Shown here piece by piece: positions 9,384 to 18,064 of a stretch of DNA of 64,000 nucleotides. The stretch is taken from the NCBI GenBank assembly GCA_942491485.1, contig CALOAX010000017.1, positions 372,001 to 436,000 of the forward strand, read 5' to 3'. The position numbers and the translations under genes are program-made. This stretch comes from Desulfoluna sp942491485 (lineage in GTDB: Bacteria; Desulfobacterota; Desulfobacteria; Desulfobacterales; Desulfolunaceae). Below the pieces are notes generated by a model. It had not been told where the DNA came from. It worked only from the letters and a program-made list of their open reading frames with translations, and did not search any database. Every line of letters begins with the position of its first letter. The stretch's first letter is position 1.

Positions 9384-10202
9384 ATGCAAAGCGACTACTA
9401 TCTGGTTGAAAAAGATGGACCCATTGCAACGGTATGGCTCAACAGGCCTGACAAGAAAAATGCCATGAACCCTCCGGCATGGGTCGACAGCGTGGGCATC
9501 TTCACTGAGCTGGATGAGGATCCGGAGGTTCGCGTCATTATCATCGCCGGAAAAGGGAAAGACTTCTGCGCGGGCATCGACCTCTTTGAAATCATGGGCC
9601 TGCTTCCCGAAGTCCTTGACCCGGAGCAGAAGGGCGGCGTCAAGTGGCCACTTTTGGGCAAGCTCAAAGCCATGCAGGACGGCCTTACCGTCATTGAACG
9701 TATTCGAAAGCCCGTGATCGCAGCAGTCCAGGGCAAGTGCATCGGTGGCGGCCTTGACCTCATCTGTGCCTGCGACATTCGTCTGGCAACAGAGGATGCC
9801 ACGTTCTCCCTTAAAGAAGCAGCCGTGGGGATGGTCGCCGACATGGGTGTTCTCCAGCGCCTTCCTTTGATTGTCGGCCAGGGCATCGCCCGTGAGATGG
9901 CCTACACCGCCAAATTTATCGACGCCTCAAGGGCCCGTGACGTAAACCTTGTCAACGCGGTTTTCCCGGATGCCGACGCCCTCCTCGAAGGAGCCCGCTC
10001 CATGGCCGTCGAGATCACCGAAGCGGCTCCCATTGCGGTTCAGGCCTCCAAAGAAGTGCTGAACCAGGCCGTCACCTCCCAGATCGACGAGGGGCTCAGG
10101 TATGTCGCCACCATCAGCGCGAATATCGTTCCCTCCAACGACCTTATGGAAGCGGTGACAGCCATGGCCGAAAAACGCCCGGCTAAATTTACCGGTACCT
10201 GA
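9384..10202 (+). CDS. Crotonase-family protein, dienoyl-CoA isomerase-like
   Basis: 272 residues; ATG preceded by GGAGGGAG. Crotonase fold landmarks: NRPDKKNAMN near residue 20-30, first oxyanion-hole segment GKDFCAGIDL (about 57-66), second GKCIGGGLDL (about 114-123). The segment FSLKEAAVGMVADMGVLQRLP keeps the Glu (KE) and the Asp (AD) that in the eukaryotic delta3,5-delta2,4-dienoyl-CoA isomerase family are catalytic, and it lacks the hydratase-type second Glu pattern. It therefore more likely isomerises dienoyl-CoA double bonds during unsaturated fatty acid or aromatic degradation than hydrates enoyl-CoA. Monocistronic; no other beta-oxidation gene is adjacent. Confidence 0.88.
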   Translation: MQSDYYLVEKDGPIATVWLNRPDKKNAMNPPAWVDSVGIFTELDEDPEVRVIIIAGKGKDFCAGIDLFEIMGLLPEVLDPEQKGGVKWPLLGKLKAMQDGLTVIERIRKPVIAAVQGKCIGGGLDLICACDIRLATEDATFSLKEAAVGMVADMGVLQRLPLIVGQGIAREMAYTAKFIDASRARDVNLVNAVFPDADALLEGARSMAVEITEAAPIAVQASKEVLNQAVTSQIDEGLRYVATISANIVPSNDLMEAVTAMAEKRPAKFTGT

Positions 10203-10220
10203 TAAGCGCACTTCGTTTTT

Positions 10221-10425
10221 GCCTCCGGCGGCCCTGCCGGGGGCCAAACTTTTGAAAAGTTTGAGAAACAGGTTTTAAGTGCGGTTTTGACTCTTTCGCA
10301 ATCGGAATGTTTTTGCGGAGCTTTTTTCAAAAAGCGACCCGCCGGAGGCAAGGTGAGCCACCTTGAAAGCCGGATGCCGTTGCGCTTTGCCCCTCGTTCC
10401 TCGGGCCAAAGCACAACGGCAGGTT
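10221..10425. repeat. Repeat cluster: types A, C, B
   Basis: Immediately after the crotonase stop: type A (10221-10273), type C (about 10303-10350: GGAGCTTTTTTCAAAAAGCG next to CCCGCCGGAGGC) and type B (about 10339-10425, ending in CCTCGTTCCTCGGGCC). It shows that types A, C and B can be joined in a fixed head-to-tail series, sharing the CCGGAGGC core. Confidence 0.85.
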
Positions 10426-11166
10426 TCGAAAAATTTTGTGGTTATCTGCAAAATGACAAAGGCACGTGTTGTTGGGAGAGGGTCTTTCAGGCCAAGTAGG
10501 TCCTGCCAGGCAGGTCGTTTAAAAGCCCGCACCGAGATATTAACCCGGCAATTAAATACACTAATCATGCAGCGTAAGCAATTTTGGGGTGCTGAAAGTA
10601 TTTTTTGACTCTTCCCGCCATCTTCTGAAGCATTCTCAAATGCGATATTGCCTTGTTCTTCAATTGCGTTTTTGTTCTTGCTGGAGACTTGCTATGAACA
10701 CCCGCTTTCAAATCGCAGTTAAGATACTCATCTGGGTTCAGTTCTGGTGAATAGGAAGGGAGGTAAAACACTTCAATGTCAGCTTCATGATCATCCAACC
10801 ACGTTTTCACGATTCGGCTGTGGTGCACCTTTAGATTATCGAGAATCAGAAAAATCTTCTGGGATGCCCCTTTTACGAGACGCTTCATGAATTGGAGCAG
10901 AGTCTGAGAATTCATTTTTCCATCATAAACCATGAAACGGACTTTCCCTTGATTTGTTACAGTCGATATCAGGTTAACCCGCTCACATCTCGGATGCAAT
11001 TTAACTGATGGTGTTTCTCCACATGGCGCGTAGCTACGTCCGTGATAGCTATCATTACAAAGGCCTGTTTCGTCGCCCCAGTGAATTTCCGCTTTTTCTT
11101 TCTTGGCCCTTTTGGCAATTGATGGATACTCGTTGTTTAACCAACCATCCACAGCTTTGGGGTTTT

Positions 11167-11174
11167 GTTTATAT
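11167..11174. repeat. 8-bp target duplication of IS66, left copy
   Basis: GTTTATAT, identical to 13582-13589 at the other end of the IS66 element; it lies within a Tyr-Lys codon pair of the IS630 transposase. Confidence 0.95.
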
Positions 11175-11182
11175 GTAAGCGT

Positions 11183-12754
11183 CTATTGAACTACCCGGTC
11201 TTTGCAGGAGGCAATGCGCCCAGGATCAGCAAAGGATGGCAGGAGCTTTCTGTATTCTGATTTAGTTTTGACGTGGGGGAGAACAGTAAAGACGTACTTG
11301 AGGTATGCAAAGGGCTCTATGTTATTTGCCTTCGCCGTCTCTATGAGAGAAAAAAATATGGCAGAGGCCTTTGCGCCGGAAGGGGAACCCGAGAAAAGCC
11401 AATTTTTCCGACCTACAACAAAGGGCCGTATGGCGTTTTCAGCCAGATTGTTATCTGGGGGGACGTGACTTGTCTGAGCATAGATACAGAGCCTCGGCCA
11501 CTGCTTAAGCGTGTAATGAACGGCTTTACCTAAAAGGCCTTTGGGTGGGGTAAGGGCAGAAATATCGAGAAGCCATTTTTTCAGATCATCCAACACTGGC
11601 TTGGCGTTTTCCTGGCGGTATTGCAAGCCCTGCTCGTGGTCCATTTGACTCTTCTTGATGTACTTTTCAACCTTATACAGCAATGCGATTTTTTGAATAG
11701 CCACATCCGCATGTGAGCTTGAAGAGTTATCGTTGGAAGCCGCCTTTGCCGCCTTGGATGCTTCAAAGAATTTGCGGCGAGCGTGTGCCCAGCAGGCCAT
11801 ATGATAAACACCTTTCCGGCCAACCAAAAAATCATAACCAGCATAACCATCGGTCTGGACATAGCCCTTGTATTGGCGCAAAAAGTCCTTAGCAACCTTC
11901 CCGGCACGCGTCGGGTGATAACAATAAATAAGGGCGGGCTTATCCGGTGGACCACCTCGGAACAGCCACATGTACGATTTTTTTGTGTCCTCACGCCCGG
12001 GCTCTTTTAAAACTTGGAGCGGAGTCTCATCACATTGGATCAGGGGGCCTTCAAGCATAAGGTCATGCATTGCCGCTATCAAAGGTGTGCACTTCTCAGC
12101 CGCCTTGATCGCCCAATTGGACATGCTTGACCTGGAGATATGAATGCCCTGACGGGCAAAAATCTTCTCCAACCGATAAAATGGAAGGGCATCAGCGAAC
12201 TTAGCCGTGAACACATGGGCGAGAAGCCCCACAGACGCATTGCTTTTAGGGACCAGTGATTTTGGAGGGGGAGCGATCATGACCGCAGGGGATGAACTTT
12301 CAACCCCTTCACACCCCTTGCAAGCATATTTGGGGCGTATGATATTCAGGATCTGAAGCGTTGCAGGGATGTAGTCAATTTTTTCAGAGGTCTCTTCACC
12401 GATACGGGTCTTCTGGCAGCCACACTCGCAGACCTTGTCCTCTTCCGGGATATCATACATGATGTCGATGCGAGGCAAATCCTTCGGAAGCTTTTTCCGG
12501 CCGGGCTTTTTACGCGCGTAGGTTATCTCCTCAGTGTGATCTACTGGGGGTGGCAATTCAACTTCAGGGGACGGGAAGAGCAAAAGCTGTGATGTTTCCG
12601 GTGCAGAAACCCGCTTTTCTGATTTGCGTCCAAACAACTGCGCCTGCAACAGACGATTCATCTCTTCAACACGCTGAAAGGCGCTTTTTAAAGAGGACAA
12701 TTCGGCTTCAAGGCGTTTTACTTCTTCGCAGCTATTTGACTGACATTCCAACAT
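11183..12754 (-). CDS. tnpC: IS66 transposase TnpC
   Basis: About 523 residues. Domains in order: an N-terminal leucine-rich coiled coil (EVKRLEAELSSLKSAFQRVEEMNRLLQAQLFGRKSEKR), a zinc-finger-like segment (CECGCQK, later CKGC), the DDE core (Asp in LIQCDETPLQVL, Asp in YVQTDGYAGYD, Glu in NNLAENAIRPFVVGRKNWLF) and a short C-terminal domain. The start at MLECQSNS is preferred over a Met six codons earlier, though neither has a strong ribosome site. TnpC is the IS66 catalytic protein and acts with TnpA and TnpB. No truncation is seen. Confidence 0.95.
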   Translation of the reverse strand: MLECQSNSCEEVKRLEAELSSLKSAFQRVEEMNRLLQAQLFGRKSEKRVSAPETSQLLLFPSPEVELPPPVDHTEEITYARKKPGRKKLPKDLPRIDIMYDIPEEDKVCECGCQKTRIGEETSEKIDYIPATLQILNIIRPKYACKGCEGVESSSPAVMIAPPPKSLVPKSNASVGLLAHVFTAKFADALPFYRLEKIFARQGIHISRSSMSNWAIKAAEKCTPLIAAMHDLMLEGPLIQCDETPLQVLKEPGREDTKKSYMWLFRGGPPDKPALIYCYHPTRAGKVAKDFLRQYKGYVQTDGYAGYDFLVGRKGVYHMACWAHARRKFFEASKAAKAASNDNSSSSHADVAIQKIALLYKVEKYIKKSQMDHEQGLQYRQENAKPVLDDLKKWLLDISALTPPKGLLGKAVHYTLKQWPRLCIYAQTSHVPPDNNLAENAIRPFVVGRKNWLFSGSPSGAKASAIFFSLIETAKANNIEPFAYLKYVFTVLPHVKTKSEYRKLLPSFADPGRIASCKDRVVQ

Positions 12755-12823
12755 GCTGAAGCATACTATCAAACGCCTTTATTTTCAAGTCTCAGTCAGT
12801 TTTACCTTATAAAATAAGCGCGA

Positions 12824-13180
12824 TCATCCAACCATTTTGTAGCTCAGTTTTTTATGCGCCTTCGGTTGGATTATTTCCATGCCATCGATAAGCCACATCA
12901 ACTCTCGGTGAGTCAATGAGACGACATTTGCTGATGATTCTGGCCACTGGAAGCGATCCTTTTCGAGGCGTTTGTGCCACAGGCAAAATCCGTTTCGGTC
13001 CCAGTATAGAACCTTCACGATATTTTTTTGCCTGTTGCAAAAAACAAACAGATGGCCCGATAGCGGGTTCAAGCCAAAGGCCTCCTGAACAATGAGCGAC
13101 AAACCGTTTATAGATTTGCGCATATCCGTTACTCCGGGTGCAAGAAAAACCTTTATCTCAGAACCCGGCATTAACAACAT
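12824..13180 (-). CDS. tnpB: IS66 accessory protein TnpB
   Basis: 118 residues matching the IS66 Orf2 family: VFLAPGVTDMRKSINGLSLIV near the N-terminus, HLFVFCNRQKNIVKVLYWDRNGFCLWHKRLEKDRFQWP in the middle. It is required with TnpA for IS66 transposition but its biochemical role is not known. The start overlaps the end of tnpA by ten bases, suggesting translational coupling. Confidence 0.95.
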   Translation of the reverse strand: MLLMPGSEIKVFLAPGVTDMRKSINGLSLIVQEAFGLNPLSGHLFVFCNRQKNIVKVLYWDRNGFCLWHKRLEKDRFQWPESSANVVSLTHRELMWLIDGMEIIQPKAHKKLSYKMVG

Positions 13181-13497
13181 GGGGTGCCCCTGAGGACTTC
13201 CATAACCCTGGTCAAGGTGGAGGCGTCAAAACCATCAGGGACTTCAATGGACAAGGTATTGCCAACTCGAATGGTGAGATGGGTTGACGAAAGCTCGGGA
13301 GGTCGGGTTTCCTGTAAGACCTGAACAGGGATCAAGCCGTGGGGGCTTGCTATTTCTTTGAATCGTCGCTTCCAGTAAGTGAAGGAATTTGATCTGAGAT
13401 GGTATACGCGGCAGTATTCTGCCTGAGAGAGCCCTGAAGAATTCCATGCCTTGATATGGGCAGACCAATATGAACGTTTGGCTTTGCGAGTTTTCAT
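13171..13497 (-). CDS. tnpA: IS66 accessory protein TnpA
   Basis: About 108 residues from MKTRKAKRSYW, preceded by GGAGGC; 14 upstream codons are left out. The segment YWSAHIKAWNSSGLSQAEYCRVYHLRSNSFTYWKRRFKE is the helix-turn-helix typical of IS66 Orf1 (TnpA), a likely DNA-binding accessory protein. First gene of the element, overlapping tnpB. Confidence 0.92.
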   Translation of the reverse strand: MKTRKAKRSYWSAHIKAWNSSGLSQAEYCRVYHLRSNSFTYWKRRFKEIASPHGLIPVQVLQETRPPELSSTHLTIRVGNTLSIEVPDGFDASTLTRVMEVLRGTPCC

Positions 13498-13581
13498 GCG
13501 ATGCCTCCATGGTGGGTTGGTAATGGCACACCATGGCATAATCGTACTGACTGCGGAAGATGGGGTTTATTTGACGCTTAC

Positions 13582-13589
13582 GTTTATAT
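13582..13589. repeat. 8-bp target duplication of IS66, right copy
   Basis: GTTTATAT, exact copy of 11167-11174. Confidence 0.95.
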
Positions 13590-14149
13590 GCCTTTCGAAG
13601 TGGTCTCTGCGGGGTAAAGTTCCATCGCATAAGATATTCACCAACCGTGCGAATTGGCATTTTTATTGAAAACAGCTCGTTGATAAGTTGCTGAACAGCT
13701 ATACGTGTCCATAGGGCAAATGGGAGTTTCAGTTGATCTGGGCACTTATCAATAAGGTGATTTTGGATTTCAACTTCCTGAAGCGGTGTCAATGTTTTGC
13801 ATGTGCCTGTGCGACGGCCTCTTTTTTGGATCTTTAGGGCTTCAATACCGCCTTTTTGATATGCCTTATACCAAGTACAAATTGTTGTGGGGTGCACATG
13901 AACTATTTTGGCAATCTCATCGTAAGTTTTACCTGACTCTTTGAGTCGAACTGCTAACTCACGGAGTTCTTGCTGGGCCTCTGTGCTAATTTTTCTTGCA
14001 TCTCGTTTATCCATGACAGCTACTATAGCACATTACTCAAAAACCTTTGACTATTTAATCGCCGGGTTAATATGTCGAGGGACTGAAAGGGCAAGGGCGC
14101 GACAAACCGCAAATACTACCCGGCAAAGCCAACGACATGCTTTATAACG

Positions 14150-14420
14150 CTTTTCAACGTTTTGTCTCCCATCCGGGATGGCACAAGCATGATGAAGAAA
14201 AGGAAACAGGTGGTGAATCCCGAGAAACGGGGAACGGTCACCACCAGCGTTTCAACCTGCTTGTCCGTGACTTGGGCCTGTTTTTCTTGAACGGGGAATA
14301 TGGGTGGGGAAGAAGGACGCATGAGGGCTGGTACATATCTTTGAAAAGGGTTCAGGCGAATGGGGATGATGAGTTAAGGAGTGGGGAACCCTGCTTGGCC
14401 CGGTGGTTCTCAATATGATC
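14150..14420 (+). pseudogene. Decayed fragment related to the duplicated 202-residue gene family
   Basis: A stretch around 14225-14320 reads FNLLVRDLGLFFLNG where the two intact paralogues at 50734 and 56617 read FNLLVRELGPVFLEKG, and the nucleotide match continues through ATATGGGTG and a degraded ACAAAGCAGGATGC. The upstream GGTCACCACCAG matches the coding GGTGACCATGAAG region. The rest of the gene is absent. It is short and could be chance over its edges, but the aligned core is too long to ignore. Confidence 0.5.
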
Positions 14421-14533
14421 ACGCATGCAAGGGGCGCCATGCCGAATGGGGCATTGTGACTGTCTGTATGTTACAGCGTTGTAAATGAGTCTGGCGGGGA
14501 ACTCAGAATGGAAAACGGGGTTCGCAAAGGGGC

Positions 14534-15117
14534 GTCTTTTATCACAATCCGTAACCGGCTTTCAAGGAGGCACACCTTGCCGCAGGAGGCCATTTTTTGA
14601 GAGCTGAACAGTTACCACAATCGTTAATTTTTACTGTTGGTTCCGTGAGCGAAGCCCTCTCTCTTTTTGTTGACACTTAAAATGCATTAAAATATCATAA
14701 CAATTATAAAGAATGAAACGACCGACATGAAAGAAAACGGCGCAGACATCTGTTTCTCGAAGCCGCTACCCCTCCCCTAAGCTGAACATGGAGATTGCCG
14801 CTATTCTCGGACGATCCTGACAGCGATTTCTTACCTTTATTCACGCCTGACATTTGCAACCCAATCCCTTCGAGCACACGCAGACTACTTTTTTTTAGAG
14901 AATTTGGTAACTATTCAGCTATGCCTCCGGCGGGTCACTTTTTGAAAAAAGCTCCGCAAAAACTTTCCGGTAGCTGTCTCCTTTTCTCAGCCCGCAGGGG
15001 CTGAGAGAAAAGGAGACAGCAGGCGCGTTAACCAGGACTATATAGCCTGCAGGCGAGCCCCTAAAACCAGTTTGTCAAACTTTTCAAAAGTTTGGCCCCC
15101 GGCAGGGCCGCCGGAGG
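14534..15117. repeat. Repeat cluster: types B, C with hairpin, A
   Basis: Type B fragment (about 14535-14592), an AT-rich gene-free stretch (14600-14920), type C (about 14928-14972, GGCGGGTCACTTTTTGAAAA), a long hairpin at 14974-15019 and an inverted type A copy (about 15065-15117). This fills the space before the NuoG-like gene. Confidence 0.75.
14974..15019. terminator. Long perfect hairpin (terminator-like or palindromic repeat)
   Basis: CTGTCTCCTTTTCTCAGCCC pairs with the complementary arm ending GGAGACAG at 15019; about 20 base pairs with a tiny loop and no U-tract. A similar hairpin with other sequence is at 30245-30284 in the same repeat context, so it may be part of the repeat system and not a terminator. 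Confidence 0.5.
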
Positions 15118-15235
15118 TAATATTGAGCTGAATCGTTCCAGAATTTGGTCCCCGAAACATATCTGACCGTGGTGTTGGTTCACATATTCGCAGGCAGGAA
15201 CAGGGCTGCGAACATGCAACAAGGGGGAGACGCTC

Positions 15236-17890
15236 TTGGATACAGCGGTGATCTCAATAAACGGAAAGAAAATCAGTTGTTCTGCCGGGATATCCGTTCT
15301 CGAAGCTGCCGATTCGGCAGGAATCTATATTCCCAGACTTTGTTATCATCCTGAACTAAAAGCCCATGGCGCCTGTCGCATCTGCATCGTAGAGGATGAG
15401 AAAAGCGGGCGACTGCTGGCATCGTGCGTCACCCCGGTCACTGACGGCATGAGCGTCTTGACGGACACAGAGAGAGTTTTGCGGCACAGGCGGAATATCG
15501 TCAGGTTGATGATCTCCGAACATCCGGAGTCCTGTGTGGTCTGCAGCAAGGGGAACAGATGCCAGCTGAGACGGGTTGCGGCTGAACTCGGGGTGGGGGA
15601 GCCGGATCTCTACCCCATGCCGAACCACAGCACCCTTGACCAGTCGAATCCGTTTATCATTCGAGACCTCTCCAAATGCATCCTGTGCGGACGATGCATC
15701 CGGGCCTGCAAGGAGCTCGTGGCACAAGGCACCATCGATTACAGCATGCGGGGCTTTGAGTCCCGCCCTGCCACACACCTTTATCACCCCTTGAAAGAGT
15801 CATCATGCACCTTCTGCGGCACATGCGTATTCCTGTGCCCGACAGGTGCCCTTACTCAGAAACACAGCGTCTTTTCAGGTACCCCGGAGAGCTCCCATGA
15901 CGCGATCTGCGGTTTTTGCGGTGTCGGATGTTCTGTGTCCATGGGGACATTCGGAAACAGGGTTGTGGACGTGAACCCATCCGGTGACGGAGAGAGTGTC
16001 AACGGCATCACCCTGTGCGTCCGGGGGCACTTTGCCCATGACTACCTGAATTCGGGGCAAAGGCTGCTCCGTCCGAGGGTGCGCAAGGAGGAAGAGCAGG
16101 TTCCTGCCTCCTGGGATGAGGCGGTTTCAGAGGTTTCGAAACGGCTTCTTGAAATCAGGGAGACGCACGGTCCTTCTGCCATCGGCTTTTTTGGTTCCTC
16201 AAAATGCACCAACGAGGAGAATTACGTTTTTCAGAAAATGGCGCGGGGGATACTCGGCACAAACAACATCGACAACGGGGGCTTTCTCTGCGGTCGGAAT
16301 CGTATGATTGATTTTCACGGGAAGACCCGGGGCCTTTTCAGGACCACCAAGCTTTCAGACATAGAAAAGGCAGGCATGATCTTTATCGTCGGGGCCGACC
16401 ATGGGGAAACAGTTCCGGTGATGAGCTACCCCATCAAAAGGGCGGCAGCAAACGGGGTGCCGCTGATCGTCGTTGGCAACATGGAATCCGATCTCACCCG
16501 GTTGTCGACACTCTGGCTCAGGCCGGGGCCGGGCAGTGGCAACGTGGGGAAGGTAATTCATGCCCTGTCCGCGCTGGTACACCTTCATAACGGCATCGAC
16601 CCGGAATACATCGACAGGTTCACGGAGAATTTCGACCGCTTTGAAAGAGATGTCCACGGGCTTGATATCGAAAGGATCTGCAGATCTGCAAGCGTCGACA
16701 TTGACGCGCTCAAGGAGGCTGCCGAAATCATCTCAGGACGCCAGGGCGTTTTTCTTGCCGGCGGCGAGGCTCTTGAAGCAGGCGATGGGGGCGCTGCTCT
16801 GGATGCGATGACCAACCTCTTTCTCATCTCAGGAAACCTGGGACGCGCGTCTGCGGGGATATCTCTTTCCGCAAGGGAGAACAACCTTCTGGGCGCATGG
16901 GACATGGGGACGGTTTCAGATCAGCCCCCGGGGTGCTTCGATATGGCCGATCTCCCGGCAAGGGACCGGTTGAGCAAAGCATGGGATGTCGATTTATCTG
17001 CAGAGGCGGGGCTCGGCATGATCGCCATGATCGAAGCTGCTGAAAAAGGAGACTTAAAGGCGCTCTACATTATGGGGGAGAATCCGCTCCGGTCCATGCC
17101 GCAGCAGGGGAGGGTCAAGGCGGCCCTTGAAAAACTCGATCTCCTGGTGGTGCAGGATATCCTCGAAACCGAAACCGTAGGCATCGCGGATGTGGTGCTC
17201 CCCGGAGCGGCCCCGGCTGAAAAAGCCGGATCGTTTACGAACCTGGAAGGAAGGGTGCAGTCGTTTACCCCAGCGGTTCAGCCACCGGGAGATGCAAAGG
17301 CCGATCTCGAAATCCTGGGGCAGGTTGCAAAAGGGCTCGGATACCCCGATGACATGGAATTAGAAACGATTCGGGCAGAGATCAGAAGTGTTGTCTCCCT
17401 CTATGAGGGCTTGGACGGACAGGGAAACCGATCATGGATCAGCGATATACCCCTCACGGGGGCCGAAGGGGAGGGGGCCAAGGTCTCCTTTAACCCCATC
17501 GTCCTCCCGGAATCGAAGGAAGACCTGGCTCACCCCTTTACGATGACGGCAGGGTTTCGAAGGTTCCACGCAGGGAGCGGAACACGGACGTCAAACTCGG
17601 AGAGGATCAGGGCGTCCGGGGTCGGCGGCGATATGGAGATCTCTGAGGCGGACGCCGGGATGCTCGGCCTTCAGGAAGGGGACTCCGTGCGGGTCGTCTC
17701 CGAACACGGGACCATAGAAAGAGATGTCATCATAAATCCGGGAATGGCAAAGGGCGTCGTCTTTGTCCCCAGGGGCTTTTCCGGCAACGATGTCATGAAC
17801 CTGTTTCCTCTGTCGCAGCCGGGCAAAGGGGGCGTTCAAGGGTGGATGACGTGCAGGGTGAATGTTGAAGGACCAGTGAGTGGTGAATAG
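15236..17890 (+). CDS. NuoG/formate dehydrogenase alpha-like molybdopterin oxidoreductase
   Basis: 884 residues; TTG start with AAGGGGGAGA ahead. Order: plant-type [2Fe-2S] domain (about 1-80; Cys at CYHPELKAHGACRIC), His-Cys3 cluster (HPESCVVCSKGNRC), two [4Fe-4S] motifs (CILCGRCIRAC, CTFCGTCVFLCP), the FdhA-type [4Fe-4S] CGFCGVGC plus a distal Cys in LCVRGH, then the molybdopterin-binding body and C-terminal beta-barrel domain (from about 760). The active-site Cys position is kept (NNIDNGGFLCGRN) but the His after it is Gly and the Lys of LCxKG is Arg, while SFTNLEGRVQ is NuoG-like. So it may be an electron-carrying subunit or have another substrate. First of five co-oriented genes with nuoE-, nuoF-like and metVF. 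The last codons and stop come from a repeat (17876-18034). Confidence 0.9.
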   Translation: MDTAVISINGKKISCSAGISVLEAADSAGIYIPRLCYHPELKAHGACRICIVEDEKSGRLLASCVTPVTDGMSVLTDTERVLRHRRNIVRLMISEHPESCVVCSKGNRCQLRRVAAELGVGEPDLYPMPNHSTLDQSNPFIIRDLSKCILCGRCIRACKELVAQGTIDYSMRGFESRPATHLYHPLKESSCTFCGTCVFLCPTGALTQKHSVFSGTPESSHDAICGFCGVGCSVSMGTFGNRVVDVNPSGDGESVNGITLCVRGHFAHDYLNSGQRLLRPRVRKEEEQVPASWDEAVSEVSKRLLEIRETHGPSAIGFFGSSKCTNEENYVFQKMARGILGTNNIDNGGFLCGRNRMIDFHGKTRGLFRTTKLSDIEKAGMIFIVGADHGETVPVMSYPIKRAAANGVPLIVVGNMESDLTRLSTLWLRPGPGSGNVGKVIHALSALVHLHNGIDPEYIDRFTENFDRFERDVHGLDIERICRSASVDIDALKEAAEIISGRQGVFLAGGEALEAGDGGAALDAMTNLFLISGNLGRASAGISLSARENNLLGAWDMGTVSDQPPGCFDMADLPARDRLSKAWDVDLSAEAGLGMIAMIEAAEKGDLKALYIMGENPLRSMPQQGRVKAALEKLDLLVVQDILETETVGIADVVLPGAAPAEKAGSFTNLEGRVQSFTPAVQPPGDAKADLEILGQVAKGLGYPDDMELETIRAEIRSVVSLYEGLDGQGNRSWISDIPLTGAEGEGAKVSFNPIVLPESKEDLAHPFTMTAGFRRFHAGSGTRTSNSERIRASGVGGDMEISEADAGMLGLQEGDSVRVVSEHGTIERDVIINPGMAKGVVFVPRGFSGNDVMNLFPLSQPGKGGVQGWMTCRVNVEGPVSGE

Positions 17891-18034
17891 AGAGTAGTGA
17901 ATAGTCATGGAGTCGCTTCGCTCCAGCAGTTTTATTCTGCGAGAAGAAGGGACGTGAAAGCTGGAAATCCACAGCGACTTGTCGAACAAAGAATGCTTTT
18001 TTTATCTACTCACTACTCACTATTTACGACTCAC
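17876..18034. repeat. Inverted-repeat element supplying the stop of the NuoG-like gene
   Basis: About 160 bp with imperfect inverted arms: GTGAGTGGTGAATAGAGAG from 17876 and CTATTTACGACTCAC ending at 18034, both built of GTGAGTAGTGAATAG-like units. The left arm encodes the final Val-Ser-Gly-Glu and stop of the upstream gene. It looks like a small non-autonomous insertion. Confidence 0.7.
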
Positions 18035-18064
18035 CAGTAGGCAAGGCAATCCACGGAGGTGCCG

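Larger units (their letters stand above)
11175..13581. mobile_element. IS66-family insertion sequence (complete)
   Basis: 2407 bp with terminal inverted repeats starting GTAAGCGTC at both ends, flanked by the perfect 8-bp direct repeat GTTTATAT (11167-11174 and 13582-13589). IS66 elements make 8-bp duplications, so insertion is recent enough to be unmutated. It holds the standard three genes tnpA, tnpB and tnpC on the minus strand. Confidence 0.96.
10565..14014 (-). pseudogene. IS630-family transposase, interrupted
   Basis: The gene reads on the minus strand from 14014. The first part (14014-13582) has a helix-turn-helix (TYDEIAKIVHVHPTTICTWYKAY) and the winged-helix segment ending LRKAYK. 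The second part (11166-10565) has the DDE catalytic core: Asp in IHWGDETGLC, Asp in LILDNLKVHHS, Glu in SPELNPDEYLN. Removing IS66 (11175-13581) and one copy of the 8-bp duplication joins the parts in frame (AYK-QNPKAVDGW), 433 plus 602 bases, giving 344 residues and a stop. So the gene was intact when IS66 entered. The longer ORF at 13244-14014 reads into IS66 and is an artefact. Confidence 0.92.
10538..14073. mobile_element. IS630-type insertion sequence, split by IS66
   Basis: Bounded by inverted repeats TATTAACCCGGCAATTAAATA (from 10538) and its complement TATTTAATCGCCGGGTTAATA (ending 14073) with one mismatch. The ends sit at TA, the usual target of the IS630/Tc1-mariner group. It carries one minus-strand transposase gene, interrupted by the IS66 element at 11175-13581. 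Without IS66 and one copy of its target duplication the element would be about 1.1 kb, the normal IS630 size. Confidence 0.9.

Noticed and set aside
13244..13581. C-terminal third of the 256-codon ORF at 13244-14014
   Set aside because: It is IS630 coding sequence read into IS66 out of the tnpA frame.
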